From NCBI GenBank assembly GCA_030684935.1, contig JAUXXH010000032.1, positions 18,897-82,896 on the forward strand: a stretch of 64,000 bases of DNA. Reading direction: 5' to 3'. The first letter of the stretch is position 1. The number at the start of each line of letters is the position of its first letter. Under the pieces are notes generated by a model. That model searched no databases, was not told where the DNA came from, and was given only the letters and a program-made list of their open reading frames with translations. This DNA is from Pseudolabrys sp. (GTDB taxonomy: Bacteria > Pseudomonadota > Alphaproteobacteria > Rhizobiales > Xanthobacteraceae). Made by a program: the position numbers and the translations under genes. Below, one piece after another: positions 54,687 to 63,858 of the stretch.

Positions 54687-55163
54687 CTACGCCTGCGCTG
54701 CGGAAGCGCCACCCGCTTCCTGATCGGCTTTCATGGCGATGCGCAACGGTTTGGGGATCGGCTTGGCACGGCCGCCCGAGACGAAAGCGACCTGCACATG
54801 CGCCTCGACCAGCAATTCGTCGCCGCGCATGACTTTCTGATGCAGCACGATGGAAGCGCCTTTCACCTCCTCCGGCGTGGTGACGATAAGGAGCACATCG
54901 TCCATGTGCGCGGGACGTTTGAAATCGATCTTCATCTGCCGCACCACAAAGGCAAAGCCCGGCGCCTCGGCCGCGGCCTGCTCGAACAACGCGCGATGGT
55001 CGGCGCCCAGCAGGCGGAGATAGTTGGTGCGGCCACGCTCCATAAAGCGCAGGTAGCTGGCGTGATAGACGACGCCGGAAAAATCCGTGTCCTCGTAATA
55101 AACGCGCACCGGCTGGTGGTGCTTGCCGTCGGTAGTCGCGCCGTCGAGGGAGTGGAAGGTCAA
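54687..55163 (-). CDS. ybgC: Tol-Pal system-associated acyl-CoA thioesterase YbgC
   Basis: 158 residues with a hot-dog fold. The 4HBT signature is VYYEDTDFSGVVYHASYLRFMERGR (about residues 21-45), where Asp in the EDTD motif is catalytic in relatives. It hydrolyses acyl-CoA esters, linked to phospholipid metabolism at the Tol-Pal machine. The start is a TTG at 55163 with AGGAG 8 bases upstream; the region overlaps the end of the decayed ParE toxin. It normally sits just ahead of tolQ; here several extra genes separate them. Confidence 0.94.
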   Translation of the reverse strand: MTFHSLDGATTDGKHHQPVRVYYEDTDFSGVVYHASYLRFMERGRTNYLRLLGADHRALFEQAAAEAPGFAFVVRQMKIDFKRPAHMDDVLLIVTTPEEVKGASIVLHQKVMRGDELLVEAHVQVAFVSGGRAKPIPKPLRIAMKADQEAGGASAAQA

Positions 55164-55449
55164 TAAAAGAACTCCTGATCGACGTCCCGGCGTCCATCCA
55201 AAATGCGCGAAATCACGATCCCGTCGCGTCGCACACGATAAAAGATAATGTCATTCCCGGCGACGATGCTGCCAAACCCGGCATTAAATTCGACCGTTCA
55301 CGCCCGATCAATGGATAGTCTGCTAGCGTCTTAAGTCGCCCATCGAAAAGCATGGCCAAATCGGACGCTGCTACAAGATGATGCGCAGCAATGTACTCAA
55401 TGATGGTCACGAGATCTGCGTCCGCAGCCTCAGTGAAGACGACCTTCAT
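55160..55449 (-). pseudogene. ParE-type toxin gene, frameshifted near its middle
   Basis: The minus strand starts at 55449 (MKVVFTEAADADLVTIIEYIA), and reads DYPLIGRERSNLMPG in a normal ParE manner, then loses the pattern and stops at 55213. In another frame beginning about base 55285 it continues IVAGNDIIFYRVRRDG...ISRILDGRRDVDQEF and ends at a TGA at 55160-55162. One missing base in a short G/T tract near 55285 explains this; inserting one base would give a 96-residue ParE of usual length. The antitoxin gene overlaps the start by 4 bases. The product as sequenced would be 78 residues with a non-native tail. Confidence 0.78.
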
Positions 55450-55673
55450 TCCACCTTCGCTTCAACCTGACCAGGCATCGCGCGCCGCAGAAATTCTTCG
55501 AGGTCCCACTCACGAACGCGCCCAGCCTCGATGTCAGCTTCGCCCTTGGCGAGCTCAGCTTTGAGTGTCTTATATTTTTCGGCCTGCTCCAGAATATAGG
55601 CAACCGCCCGCTGCTGAAGTTCCTCGGGAAGCTGCTCAAGCGCTTCCACGGCCTGTTCTTTGAATGGTTTCAT
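55446..55673 (-). CDS. Antitoxin-like protein partnering the decayed ParE toxin
   Basis: 75 residues from the ATG at 55673 (MKPFKEQAVEALEQLPEEL). It is acidic and helical, with LPEELQQRAVAYILEQAEKY and an Arg/Glu-rich C-terminus, like small antitoxins of ParE systems. Its end overlaps the toxin start by 4 bases. The frame is also open to a GTG at 55709 that overlaps the ruvB stop (GTGA); either start is possible. If the toxin is dead, the antitoxin may be a remnant. Confidence 0.68.
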   Translation of the reverse strand: MKPFKEQAVEALEQLPEELQQRAVAYILEQAEKYKTLKAELAKGEADIEAGRVREWDLEEFLRRAMPGQVEAKVE

Positions 55674-55705
55674 GAGCGCAACAATATCCCATTCGACAAC
55701 ATCCG

Positions 55706-56752
55706 TCACTCCTCCTCATCCCGGCCAAACAACCCGAACTGCCCCGGGTCGCGCGCCGGTTCGGCGAGGCCGAGGTGCTTGAACGCAGCCCCGGTCAGCA
55801 GCCGTCCGCGTGGGGTGCGCTGGAGCAATCCTTTTTGGATCAGATAGGGCTCGATGATGTCCTCGATGGCGTCGCGCGGTTCCGACAGACCGGCGGCAAT
55901 GGTGTCGACCCCGACCGGACCACCACCATAGTTCTCGGCGATCATGCGCAGATAACGCCGGTCCATGGCGTCGAGGCCCGCCTCGTCGACTTCCAGTTCG
56001 CCTAGCGCCTTGTCCGCAATCTTGCGGTCGACCGCCTTGTCGCCGTCGACATGGGCAAAGTCGCGCACCCGGCGCAACAGCCGGCCGGCGATACGCGGCG
56101 TGCCACGGGCGCGCCGCGCGATCTCGTTGGCGCCGTCGGGCGTCATGCCGATGCCGAGCACACGCGCGCCGCGGGCCACGATCAGTTCCAGTTCCTCGAC
56201 GGTATAGAAATTCAGCCGCACCGGAATGCCGAAGCGGTCGCGCAGCGGATTGGTCAGCAGTCCGGCGCGCGTGGTGGCGCCGACCAGCGTGAACGGCGCC
56301 AGATCGATCTTGACCGAGCGCGCCGCCGGCCCCTCGCCGATGATCAGGTCGAGCTGGAAATCCTCCATCGCCGGATAGAGGATTTCCTCGACCTGCGGGC
56401 TCAGGCGATGGATCTCGTCGATGAACAAAACGTCGCGCGGCTCGAGATTGGTCAAGAGCGCCGCCAGATCACCCGCTTTGGCGATGACCGGGCCGGAGGT
56501 GGCGCGGAAATTGACGCCGAGTTCGCGCGACACAATCTGCGCCAACGTGGTCTTGCCCAGCCCCGGCGGACCGACGAACAGCACGTGGTCGAGCGCCTCA
56601 TTGCGCGACCGCGCCGCCTCGATGAAGACGCCGAGATTGGCGCGCGCCTTTTCCTGGCCGATGAATTCGGAGAGCCGCTGCGGCCGCAGCGAAGCGTCGA
56701 CGTCGTCGTCGCGTTTGTCGGCGGCTACCAGGCGTCGCGGAGGCGTGCTCAT
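55706..56752 (-). CDS. ruvB: Holliday junction branch-migration helicase RuvB
   Basis: 348 residues. AAA+ motifs: Walker [10 protein letters not shown] near residue 62, Walker [11 protein letters not shown], and sensor region [23 protein letters not shown]. The C-terminal winged helix ([23 protein letters not shown]) binds DNA. It drives branch migration with RuvA. It lies 149 bases after the deaminase-like gene, the gap being filled by a palindromic repeat. Downstream is the toxin-antitoxin pair. Confidence 0.98.
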   Translation of the reverse strand: MSTPPRRLVAADKRDDDVDASLRPQRLSEFIGQEKARANLGVFIEAARSRNEALDHVLFVGPPGLGKTTLAQIVSRELGVNFRATSGPVIAKAGDLAALLTNLEPRDVLFIDEIHRLSPQVEEILYPAMEDFQLDLIIGEGPAARSVKIDLAPFTLVGATTRAGLLTNPLRDRFGIPVRLNFYTVEELELIVARGARVLGIGMTPDGANEIARRARGTPRIAGRLLRRVRDFAHVDGDKAVDRKIADKALGELEVDEAGLDAMDRRYLRMIAENYGGGPVGVDTIAAGLSEPRDAIEDIIEPYLIQKGLLQRTPRGRLLTGAAFKHLGLAEPARDPGQFGLFGRDEEE

Positions 56753-56765
56753 GGCTCTCTCTTAT

Positions 56766-56887
56766 CCCTCCCCTGGAAGGGGAGGGTCGATCGCGCGCTG
56801 CGCGATCGGGGCGGGGTCGCGCAGTGTAGCAAGCAAATCCCCCACCCGGCTCGCTGCGCTCGCCACCCTCCCCCTGACGGGGGAGGG
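56766..56887. repeat. Three-hairpin palindromic repeat between ruvB and the deaminase-like gene
   Basis: Hairpins: CCCTCCCC/GGGGAGGG at 56766-56786, CGATCGCGC/GCGCGATCG at 56788-56808, CCCTCCCCC/GGGGGAGGG at 56866-56887. The outer CCCTCCCC and GGGGGAGGG arms also form a larger inverted repeat. It occupies almost the whole 149-base gap. Such GC-rich repeats are common in these genomes (recalled, not searched). Confidence 0.65.
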
Positions 56888-56901
56888 AAAAAAGAAATTA
56901 C

Positions 56902-57327
56902 TCACGTCATGCCCCGCCGGTACTTGTTCGGCAGCAAGTCGCCGATATGGGTCACGGCCGGCCCCTTGGAGCCGTTCGGCACGATGACGCGGGCCTTGGG
57001 ATCGTAGTCGTGAATGAGTTCGCGGCAGGCGCCGCACGGCGACACCACGGCGATGTCGCCTTTCTCGTCCGGCTTGGGATGGCGCACGGCGACGATGGTG
57101 TCGATGCCTTGGTCGCCTTTCGCCGTCAGCGCGGTGCCGATGCAGATCGCTTCCGCACAGACCGCGCCGCGCCCGACATAGGCGTCGAGATTGACGCCGG
57201 TGATGACGCGGCCGTCGCGCGTGCGCATCGCCGCGCCGACCTCCTGCCAGTCATTGCGGTAGCGCTGCTTGATCGCCTTGGTGGCGGCGTCGATCAGTTC
57301 CTGGTCCTTGTCGGTCAACTTGCTCAT
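56902..57327 (-). CDS. Cytidine/blasticidin-deaminase-like protein
   Basis: 141 residues. Zinc-deaminase motifs are present: VCAEA (catalytic Glu with Cys ligand) near residue 57 and [10 protein letters not shown] (two Cys ligands) near 97, the arrangement of the cytidine deaminase / blasticidin-S deaminase superfamily. It probably deaminates a cytosine nucleoside or similar. Its start codon overlaps the ruvA stop by 4 bases, so it is translationally coupled to ruvA. Which substrate is used cannot be told from the sequence. Confidence 0.88.
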   Translation of the reverse strand: MSKLTDKDQELIDAATKAIKQRYRNDWQEVGAAMRTRDGRVITGVNLDAYVGRGAVCAEAICIGTALTAKGDQGIDTIVAVRHPKPDEKGDIAVVSPCGACRELIHDYDPKARVIVPNGSKGPAVTHIGDLLPNKYRRGMT

Positions 57328-57941
57328 TTAGCCAGCTCTTTCAGACCCTGCCGGATCAATGTCTGCACGTCGGCGGCCTCGCCCGCGCTGCGCGCGGCGG
57401 CGGCAATGGCGGCGGCGGCCTGCGGCTGTCCGTAGCCGAGATTGACCAGCGCCGATACCGCATCCATCACCGGCCGTGGCGCCCGTTTCTCGTCGAGTGC
57501 GCCCGCCAGATGCATGGCGCCGGCGTCGATGTCGGCGAAGGCCGGCACCTTGTCCTTCAACTCGGTGACGATGCGTTCCGCCACCTTGGCGCCGACGCCG
57601 GGCGAGCGCGACACCGCCGCCTTGTCGCGCATGGCAATCGCGGTGCCGAGTTCCGTCACCGTCAGCGTGCTCAGCACCGCCAGCGCCACCTTGGCGCCGA
57701 CGCCCTGCACCGTCTGAAGCAGGCGGAACCATTCACGCTCGCTGTCGGCGGCAAACCCGAACAGCTTGATCTGGTCCTCGCGGACGTAAGTTTCAATCGA
57801 CAGCGTCGCCGGCTCGCCCGGCTGGGGCAGCGCGGTCAGGGTGCGCGCCGAGCAGTGCACCTGATAGCCGACGCCGCCAACGTCGAGAATGACGAAGTCG
57901 GTGCCGAAACTGTCGACGATGCCTTTGAGCTTGCCGATCAT
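57324..57941 (-). CDS. ruvA: Holliday junction branch-migration protein RuvA
   Basis: 205 residues. Three-domain layout: OB-fold N-terminus [26 protein letters not shown], helix-hairpin-helix motifs ([17 protein letters not shown] and [19 protein letters not shown]), and a RuvB-binding helical C-terminus. It recognises Holliday junctions and recruits RuvB. The ATG at 57941 overlaps the ruvC stop (ATGA), showing coupling. Confidence 0.97.
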   Translation of the reverse strand: MIGKLKGIVDSFGTDFVILDVGGVGYQVHCSARTLTALPQPGEPATLSIETYVREDQIKLFGFAADSEREWFRLLQTVQGVGAKVALAVLSTLTVTELGTAIAMRDKAAVSRSPGVGAKVAERIVTELKDKVPAFADIDAGAMHLAGALDEKRAPRPVMDAVSALVNLGYGQPQAAAAIAAAARSAGEAADVQTLIRQGLKELAK

Positions 57942-58447
57942 CGCGCCGCCACCTTCATCAGAATGCTGCTGCGGTGATGGGCATGGCACACCGCGATCGC
58001 CAGCGCGTCGGCGGCGTCCTCGGATTGCGGATCGGCCTTCGGCAGCAGCACGCCGATCATCATCCTGATCTGCCCCTTCTCGCCGTGGCCGGAACCGACA
58101 ATCGACTTCTTCACCAGATTAGGCGCGTATTCGGCCACCGTTAGGCCGGACCGCGCCGGCACCAGCATGGCGATGCCGCGCGCCTGGCCTAGTTTCAACG
58201 TCGAGGCGCCGTTGCCGTTGACGAAAGTGTTCTCCACCGCCGCTTCCTGCGGTCGGTAGTGTTCGATCACCGCGATCAGGCCGTCATGGATCGCCACCAG
58301 CCGCGGGCCGAGACCGTCGCGCTCGCGGGTCTCGATCGAGCCACAGGCGACGTAGATCAGCCGGTTGCCGTCGGATTCGATCAGGCCCCAGCCGGTGCGG
58401 CGGAGGCCCGGGTCGATGCCGAGAATGCGAATCGGTGACCGTTGCAT
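57938..58447 (-). CDS. ruvC: Crossover junction endodeoxyribonuclease RuvC
   Basis: 169 residues. Catalytic acid residues are visible: Asp in [14 protein letters not shown], Glu in AVENTFV, and Asp residues in [15 protein letters not shown]. It cuts Holliday junctions symmetrically. The ATG at 58447 (MQRSPIRIL) is used; the frame remains open far upstream through unrelated DNA opposite the TauE gene, which is an artefact of high GC content. It is divergent from the TauE-type gene at 58553. Confidence 0.97.
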   Translation of the reverse strand: MQRSPIRILGIDPGLRRTGWGLIESDGNRLIYVACGSIETRERDGLGPRLVAIHDGLIAVIEHYRPQEAAVENTFVNGNGASTLKLGQARGIAMLVPARSGLTVAEYAPNLVKKSIVGSGHGEKGQIRMMIGVLLPKADPQSEDAADALAIAVCHAHHRSSILMKVAAR

Positions 58448-58552
58448 GGCGTTGTTGATAGCCCCCCGGCGGGCGCGGGGCCAGAACGCGTCCCGATGGG
58501 GGACGGACCGGGCGAAGGCTGCTATGCAGACCCGCCCGCCGGACCCCCTGAC

Positions 58553-59329
58553 ATGCCTGAAGCCTCCATTTCTGCGCTGTTTGCTGCCGCCCTTGCCGAT
58601 CCGCGCCTGCCCTGGGCCATCGCCATTGCCGCGGTCTCCGGGCTGGTGCGCGGCTTTACCGGCTTTGGTTCGGCGCTGATCTACATGCCGCTGATCTCGG
58701 TGGTCTACGACCCGCGGCTGGCGGCGCCGACGCTGCTGCTGATCGATTTCTTCTGCAGCCTGCCCTTCGCCATCAAGGCGATGCCGCACTGCAACTGGCG
58801 CGAGGTGACGCCGGTGTCGATAGCCGGCGCGCTGGCACTGCCGGTCGGCGTGCTGGCGCTGGTGCTGGTCGACCCGCTGATCCTGCGCTGGGTCATCTCC
58901 GTGCTGGTGCTGGTGGCGCTGGTGACTTTGATCGTCGGCTGGCGCTACAAGGGCCGCCCGACGTTGGCCGCCTCGCTCGGCGTCGGCGCCATGGCCGGGC
59001 TCGGCGGCGGCGCCGTGCAGATCGGCGCGCCGCCGCTGTTGATCTTCTGGCTCGGCGGCAACAACAACGCCACCACCGTGCGCGCCAACATCATGGTGTA
59101 TTTCATCGTCCAGGGCGTGCTGTCCTGCGTGCTTTACATCTACACCGGGTTGTTCACGGCGGAGACGATCGTGCTGTCGCTGCTGATGGGCATCCCGTTC
59201 GCGGCCGCGCTGGCCGCCGGCGCGTTCTGGTTTCACGGCAGCAGCGATCTGCTGTATCGCCGCGTCTCCTACGTGATCATCGCCCTGGCGGCGCTCATCA
59301 GCCTGCCGCTGTTCGACGCCTTAAGGTGA
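58553..59329 (+). CDS. TauE/SafE family membrane exporter
   Basis: 258 residues with seven to eight hydrophobic segments. TauE/SafE hallmarks are [22 protein letters not shown] at the start and [23 protein letters not shown] in the middle. Such proteins export sulfite, sulfoacetate or other organic anions. The ATG at 58553 is preferred; the upstream open frame overlaps ruvC. It ends 10 bases before the EamA gene, so they form a transcript on the opposite strand to the ruv genes. Confidence 0.9.
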   Translation: MPEASISALFAAALADPRLPWAIAIAAVSGLVRGFTGFGSALIYMPLISVVYDPRLAAPTLLLIDFFCSLPFAIKAMPHCNWREVTPVSIAGALALPVGVLALVLVDPLILRWVISVLVLVALVTLIVGWRYKGRPTLAASLGVGAMAGLGGGAVQIGAPPLLIFWLGGNNNATTVRANIMVYFIVQGVLSCVLYIYTGLFTAETIVLSLLMGIPFAAALAAGAFWFHGSSDLLYRRVSYVIIALAALISLPLFDALR

Positions 59330-59339
59330 CTGGAATTCA

Positions 59340-60188
59340 ATGACCCCCGGTATCGGTTTCGCGCTCGGCGCCATGATCTGTTTCGGCGCCGGAGATCTCA
59401 TCTACAAGCGCGCCGCTGCGCTCGGCATTGAATCCCGCCAGTTCATCATGTTGCAGTCATGGGCGTTGTGTCCGGCGGTCACGCTCTATGCCTGGGCGAC
59501 CGGCACGCTCATCGTGACGCCTGCAGCCATATGGGGATCGCTGGCGGGCGTGTTCGCGCTGGTGGCGTTCTACAATTTCGCCCGCAGCCTGCAGGACGGC
59601 GCGATCAGCACCAATGCGCCGATCTTCCGGCTGAATTTCATGCTCACCGCCGCGCTCGCCATCGTGCTGCTGGGCGAAGCCGTGACCGTGGCAAAACTCG
59701 CCGCACTGGCTTTGGCGCTGGTCGCGGTATGGCTGCTGCTGGCCGAACCCGGCGCCGCACAGAAACGCCCAACGTGGGCTTCGCTGACGCGCGTGCTGGT
59801 CGCCACCGCCGCGCTCGGCTTCGCCAACTTCTTCTACAAGATCGGCCTTATGGAAGGTGTTTTGCCGGAAACCATGCTGGCGGCCCAGGCGTGGGCGTTC
59901 TCGTCGATGGCGACGCTGTTCAGCTGGCTGCGCGAAGGGCGCTTCCGCATCACTCCGGGCGCCTGGCGCTACTCGACCCCTGCGGCGGTGGCGCTGGCCG
60001 GCGGCTTCCTGCTGTTGCTGCATGGACTGGCCGTCGGTCCAGCCAGCGTGCTGGCGCCGGTGGCGCAACTGAGTTTCGTGTTCACCGCGCTGGCCGGCGC
60101 CATGCTGTTCCGGGAAAGCCTGAACGTCAGGAAGCGCATCGGCCTGCTGGTGGCAGCCGCGGCGCTCGGGCTGTTCGCAATCGGCTGA
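59340..60188 (+). CDS. DMT superfamily transporter (EamA domains)
   Basis: 282 residues with ten hydrophobic segments in two EamA repeats, including IGFALGAMICFGAGDLIYKRAA and the TM pair ending LNFMLTAALAIVLLGEAVT. DMT carriers move amino acids, nucleotide sugars or other metabolites; the substrate is not indicated. It follows the TauE gene by 10 bases. It converges on yebC (60191) with 2 bases between. Confidence 0.9.
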   Translation: MTPGIGFALGAMICFGAGDLIYKRAAALGIESRQFIMLQSWALCPAVTLYAWATGTLIVTPAAIWGSLAGVFALVAFYNFARSLQDGAISTNAPIFRLNFMLTAALAIVLLGEAVTVAKLAALALALVAVWLLLAEPGAAQKRPTWASLTRVLVATAALGFANFFYKIGLMEGVLPETMLAAQAWAFSSMATLFSWLREGRFRITPGAWRYSTPAAVALAGGFLLLLHGLAVGPASVLAPVAQLSFVFTALAGAMLFRESLNVRKRIGLLVAAAALGLFAIG

Positions 60189-60190
60189 AA

Positions 60191-60937
60191 TCAGGCGCTG
60201 AGCTTCTGCATCAGCGCTTCCGACACCTCGAAATTGGCATAGACGTTCTGCACGTCGTCATTGTCATCGAGGGTCTCGATCAGCTTCAGCACTTTCTCGC
60301 CCGCCTCGTCGTCGAGCGCGACGGTGTTCTGCGGCTTCCACAGAAACGCCGCCTTGCGCGCCTCGCCGTATTTTGCTTCCAGCGCCTTGGCGACGTCGCG
60401 CAGCGTATCGATGGTGGTGAAGACCTGATGGCCGTCATCGGTCGACGCGACATCCTCGGCGCCGGCCTCGATCGCGGCTTCCAGCATCTCGTCGGCGCTC
60501 GCCACCTTGGCATCGTATTCGACCACGCCGAGATGATCGAACATGAACGACACCGCGCCGGTGGTGGCGAGGTTGCCGCCGGCCTTGGTGAAGATCGAAC
60601 GCACTTCGCCGGCGGTGCGGTTGTGGTTGTCGGTCAAAGCCTCGACGATCACGGCGACGCCGCCCGGCGCGTAGCCTTCGTAGCGGATTTCGTCAAAGGT
60701 CTCGGTCTCGGAGCCGGACGCCTTCTTGATAGCCCGCTCGATATTGTCCTTGGGCATATTTTCGGCCCGCGCCGCCAGGATCGCCGCGCGCAGGCGCGGA
60801 TTGAACGCCGGATCCGGCATTCCGAGCTTGGCCGAGACTGTGATTTCACGCGCCAGCTTGCCGAACACCTTGGAGCGGACTTTGTCCTGCTTCCCCTTGC
60901 GGTGCATGATGTTCTTGAACTGGGAATGACCGGCCAT
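60191..60937 (-). CDS. yebC: YebC/PmpR-type DNA-binding regulator
   Basis: 248 residues. Signature [19 protein letters not shown] at the N-terminus, then [24 protein letters not shown] and [19 protein letters not shown]. YebC proteins act as transcription regulators or translation factors that relieve ribosome stalling. It is near ruvCAB as in most proteobacteria, though here a transporter pair on the other strand lies between them. The start ATG at 60937 is clear. Confidence 0.96.
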   Translation of the reverse strand: MAGHSQFKNIMHRKGKQDKVRSKVFGKLAREITVSAKLGMPDPAFNPRLRAAILAARAENMPKDNIERAIKKASGSETETFDEIRYEGYAPGGVAVIVEALTDNHNRTAGEVRSIFTKAGGNLATTGAVSFMFDHLGVVEYDAKVASADEMLEAAIEAGAEDVASTDDGHQVFTTIDTLRDVAKALEAKYGEARKAAFLWKPQNTVALDDEAGEKVLKLIETLDDNDDVQNVYANFEVSEALMQKLSA

Positions 60938-61008
60938 GGCGCTTCGCTGTGCTGGGAGTGGAAACCGGCGGCTGTATAGTCCGGCTGGCCGGGAAAATAA
61001 ACTGCGGA

Positions 61009-62316
61009 CTAAACCGCCGCCACGGCCACGTTGCGCAGCACCGCGTCGATCCGCTCGCCGACCCTGGCGACGTTGCGGTGAACCCGCGTCTTGTAGCGCC
61101 GGACGGCGTCGCGATCGACCAGGAAGAATTCCTGCTCCGGATAGCTGCGGCCGAAAATGTCGAGCAGCAGGCTGCGGAAGGCGCCGGAGGTGATGCCGGG
61201 CATCTGCGCCGACGGCTGCTCGCCATAGGCCGCCATTTCCGCCGACGTCAGCGCGCACAGCAGCGGATGCAGACGGGTCGAATACACCGTCTTGTGCTTC
61301 TGGATCACCTGGATGGCGCGGTCGAGCGCGTGGCTGTCGCGGATCTCGTCGATCACCTGCAGCGGTTCGTCGACGGTCGCGGTGGTCATCGGGAACTGGT
61401 CGATCAGCCAGTCGCCGAGATGGACGACATTGCCGCGCCCGCGGCCGTACATCAGCATGTCATCCTCGCTGCGCGCGTACCAGGTGTCGAGACGGTCGAG
61501 CACACGGTCGAGCGCGGGGCGCGGGATCAGTTCGCGGTACTGGGTGCCGAAGATGCCGATGGAGGCCTTGGCGCGGCCGAGCACTTCGATTACGTCGTCG
61601 CCGAGCAGCGGCTGAAACAGCCCGGAACCGACGCCGAGAACCACCAGATCGTATTTCTCGCGTGCCTGCCCAAGCGCATCGAAGCTGAAATGATCGACCT
61701 CCGCTTCGCCCGGCAGCAGCGCGTTGATCATGTGCGCGCCGAGCCGGTCGCCGAAATTGCCGTCATGGTTCGACAGCACGGCGACGCGGCAGGTGGCAGT
61801 CGGGTTGACCTTGTCGGTGCGCGTCAAGCGCATCAGCACCTCGGTGGCGCCGACCGGCGCCGTGCATTCGATGCGGAACCCGTAGCGGTCGAACAGCAGC
61901 GCCAGATCGTAGAAGCTCAGGTGGTTGGCAAAGCCGCGCGCGCTCCGCTCCGGTTCGGCGCACAGATCGGTCGCGCAATAGCTCAGCACGATGTCGCGGT
62001 TGCCGAAGCGCAGGTCGGTGAAGAAGGTTTCGAGATCCGGGATGTATTCGAGCACGCCGAGCATGACGACGATGTCGGCATCGCCCACGGCCTTGGCGGG
62101 AAACTCGCCGCTGAAGTCGGCGCCCTGATAGTGGCAACCATTCGGCAGCAACGGCTCGAGCGCTTCGCCGCCGCGGCGCAGTTCGAACACGCGTGAGCCG
62201 CTGGCGATGAATTGGGCGGCCAGGTCGGCGCGGGCATCGCGCTCTGGTGTTGATGCCGGGCGCATCTCCTCCGGCGAGGAGTCGAACGCGAGATTGCCGC
62301 CAATGTGCAGGTTCAT
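61009..62316 (-). CDS. Two-domain protein: methyltransferase-like N-terminus fused to polysaccharide pyruvyltransferase-like C-terminus
   Basis: 435 residues. The first about 160 residues look like a class I methyltransferase: [19 protein letters not shown] at the expected motif I position (the usual glycine-rich loop is degenerate) and [19 protein letters not shown] matching a motif IV-type segment. From about residue 180 the text [30 protein letters not shown] and [11 protein letters not shown] matches the pyruvyltransferase/glycosyltransferase-like family. It may act on an envelope polysaccharide. I start at ATG 62316; ATG 62331 is an alternative. No polysaccharide gene cluster is adjacent. 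The gene is divergent in order from the YmdB gene on the same strand. Confidence 0.72.
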   Translation of the reverse strand: MNLHIGGNLAFDSSPEEMRPASTPERDARADLAAQFIASGSRVFELRRGGEALEPLLPNGCHYQGADFSGEFPAKAVGDADIVVMLGVLEYIPDLETFFTDLRFGNRDIVLSYCATDLCAEPERSARGFANHLSFYDLALLFDRYGFRIECTAPVGATEVLMRLTRTDKVNPTATCRVAVLSNHDGNFGDRLGAHMINALLPGEAEVDHFSFDALGQAREKYDLVVLGVGSGLFQPLLGDDVIEVLGRAKASIGIFGTQYRELIPRPALDRVLDRLDTWYARSEDDMLMYGRGRGNVVHLGDWLIDQFPMTTATVDEPLQVIDEIRDSHALDRAIQVIQKHKTVYSTRLHPLLCALTSAEMAAYGEQPSAQMPGITSGAFRSLLLDIFGRSYPEQEFFLVDRDAVRRYKTRVHRNVARVGERIDAVLRNVAVAAV

Positions 62317-62432
62317 GCGCGCCGTGCCCATATCGCAATGCCGGACACGTGCACAAGCCGGCGAATCATCATGGTCTACCGAATCACCGTGGTGAGTCGC
62401 GGTCAACTATTTCCGTCATCGTGCGTGAGCAC

Positions 62433-63263
62433 TCAATCCCAGAACACCGGCCGGGCCTGCTCCAGCACGCCGCCGATCCGCACGGCGGCGACCTTTGCCG
62501 CAAGCCCAGTCGTGTCGTCGGTCTCGACCGCAATGCCGCACAATGTCGCCGGGCCGCTGGCCGGCTCGAATTTGCCGCCCGGCACCTTGCGCAAAAAGCG
62601 CGTCAGCGGCTCGTCCTTGTTCATGCCGATGACCGAGTCGAAGTCGCCGGTCATGCCGACATCGGTGACGAAAGCGGTGCGGCCCGCCAGGATACGATGA
62701 TCGGCGGTCGGCACATGGGTATGCGTGCCGACCACCAGACTGGCGCGGCCGTCGCAAAAATAACCCATCGCCTGCTTTTCGCTCGACGCCTCGCAATGCA
62801 TGTCGACAATGATGGCGTCGGCGGCCTCGCCGAGCGGACAGGCGGCGAGTTCGCGCTCGACCGCACCGAACGGATCGTCGAGCGGATCCATGAACACCCG
62901 GCCCATGGCGTTGACCACCAGCGCGCGCTTGCCGTTCTTGGTGTCGACCAGCGCCGCGCCGCGGCCGGGCGTGCCCTTCGGATAATTGGCGGGGCGGATC
63001 AGGCGCGGCACGCGCTCGATGAACACCAATGCCTCGCGCTGGTCCCACGAATGATTGCCGAGCGTGACGGCGTCGGCGCCGGCGTCGATCAGTTCGTGAT
63101 AGATCGCCTCGGTGATGCCGAAGCCACCGGCGGCGTTTTCGCCGTTGATGACGACCAGATCGAGCTTCCAGGTGGCGACCAGCTTGGGCAAACGCTCGGT
63201 GATGATGGCGCGGCCGCTGCGCCCGACAATGTCACCGATGAAGAAAATACGCATACGTTTCAA
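62433..63263 (-). CDS. YmdB-type metallophosphoesterase (TIGR00282 family)
   Basis: 276 residues. Metal-site motifs are FIGDIVGRSGR (Asp), VINGENAAGGFG, GNHSWDQ (Asn-His) and GTHTHVPTAD (His). Bacillus YmdB is a 2',3'-cyclic nucleotide phosphodiesterase that affects biofilm and gene expression. It overlaps the cyclo-ligase stop by 4 bases, so it is downstream in the same transcript. Start ATG at 63263. Confidence 0.93.
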   Translation of the reverse strand: MKRMRIFFIGDIVGRSGRAIITERLPKLVATWKLDLVVINGENAAGGFGITEAIYHELIDAGADAVTLGNHSWDQREALVFIERVPRLIRPANYPKGTPGRGAALVDTKNGKRALVVNAMGRVFMDPLDDPFGAVERELAACPLGEAADAIIVDMHCEASSEKQAMGYFCDGRASLVVGTHTHVPTADHRILAGRTAFVTDVGMTGDFDSVIGMNKDEPLTRFLRKVPGGKFEPASGPATLCGIAVETDDTTGLAAKVAAVRIGGVLEQARPVFWD

Positions 63264-63841
63264 GACTCACGAAAATCGATGACTTCGTTCTCCGTTAGCA
63301 CGAGATCGAGCCGCGCGTCGCGCTCCGTCGCCGGTACACGGGCGATTTCCTGCGCCGCGAAGGCGATGCCGATGGCGACGACCTTCTTTCGGACGCGCAA
63401 CGCGTCGATGGTCATGTCGTAATAGCCGGCGCCATAGCCGATGCGGTGGCCGGTGCGGTCGAAGGCCGCCAGCGGCACGATCAGGATATCGGGCGCGAGC
63501 TCGGCTGCGTCCGGGAACGGCTCGCGGATACCCCACTGCCCGGCTTTGAGCGGCGCGCCGAACTGCCAGGCGCGCATGATCAGCGGCTGGCCGCGTCTGG
63601 CGATGGCCGGCAGCGCCAGTTGCGCGCCGGCATCGGCCACTCTGCGCATTAGAGGGATCGGATTGATCTCGGTCTTCATCGCCGAAAAGCCGGCGACGAT
63701 AGTCCCGGCACTGACCGGTACCGGCAGGCCGCGCGCGGCGATAGTCTCGGCGGCCTGCTGGCGCTCGGCCGCAGGTAAGGCGTCGCGTCGCGCCAGAGCG
63801 GCGGCGCGGAGTTGAGCTTTTTGGTCGGAGATCGTGTCCAA
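63260..63841 (-). CDS. 5-formyltetrahydrofolate cyclo-ligase
   Basis: 193 residues. Family motifs: DQKAQLRAAALARRDAL at the start and HRIGYGAGYYDMT (the substrate/ATP loop) near residue 133. It converts 5-formyl-THF to 5,10-methenyl-THF using ATP. I take the TTG at 63841 as start; no ATG is nearby in frame. The insertion sequence starts about 18 bases upstream, so the native leader is displaced and the start might originally have lain further away. In many proteobacteria 6S RNA lies upstream of this gene; it is not visible here. Confidence 0.9.
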   Translation of the reverse strand: MDTISDQKAQLRAAALARRDALPAAERQQAAETIAARGLPVPVSAGTIVAGFSAMKTEINPIPLMRRVADAGAQLALPAIARRGQPLIMRAWQFGAPLKAGQWGIREPFPDAAELAPDILIVPLAAFDRTGHRIGYGAGYYDMTIDALRVRKKVVAIGIAFAAQEIARVPATERDARLDLVLTENEVIDFRES

Positions 63842-63858
63842 CGTACCCCCGTCATCCT

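Noticed and set aside
56753..56901. A coding gene in the ruvB upstream gap
   Set aside because: The frames there are translations of the GC-rich palindromes.
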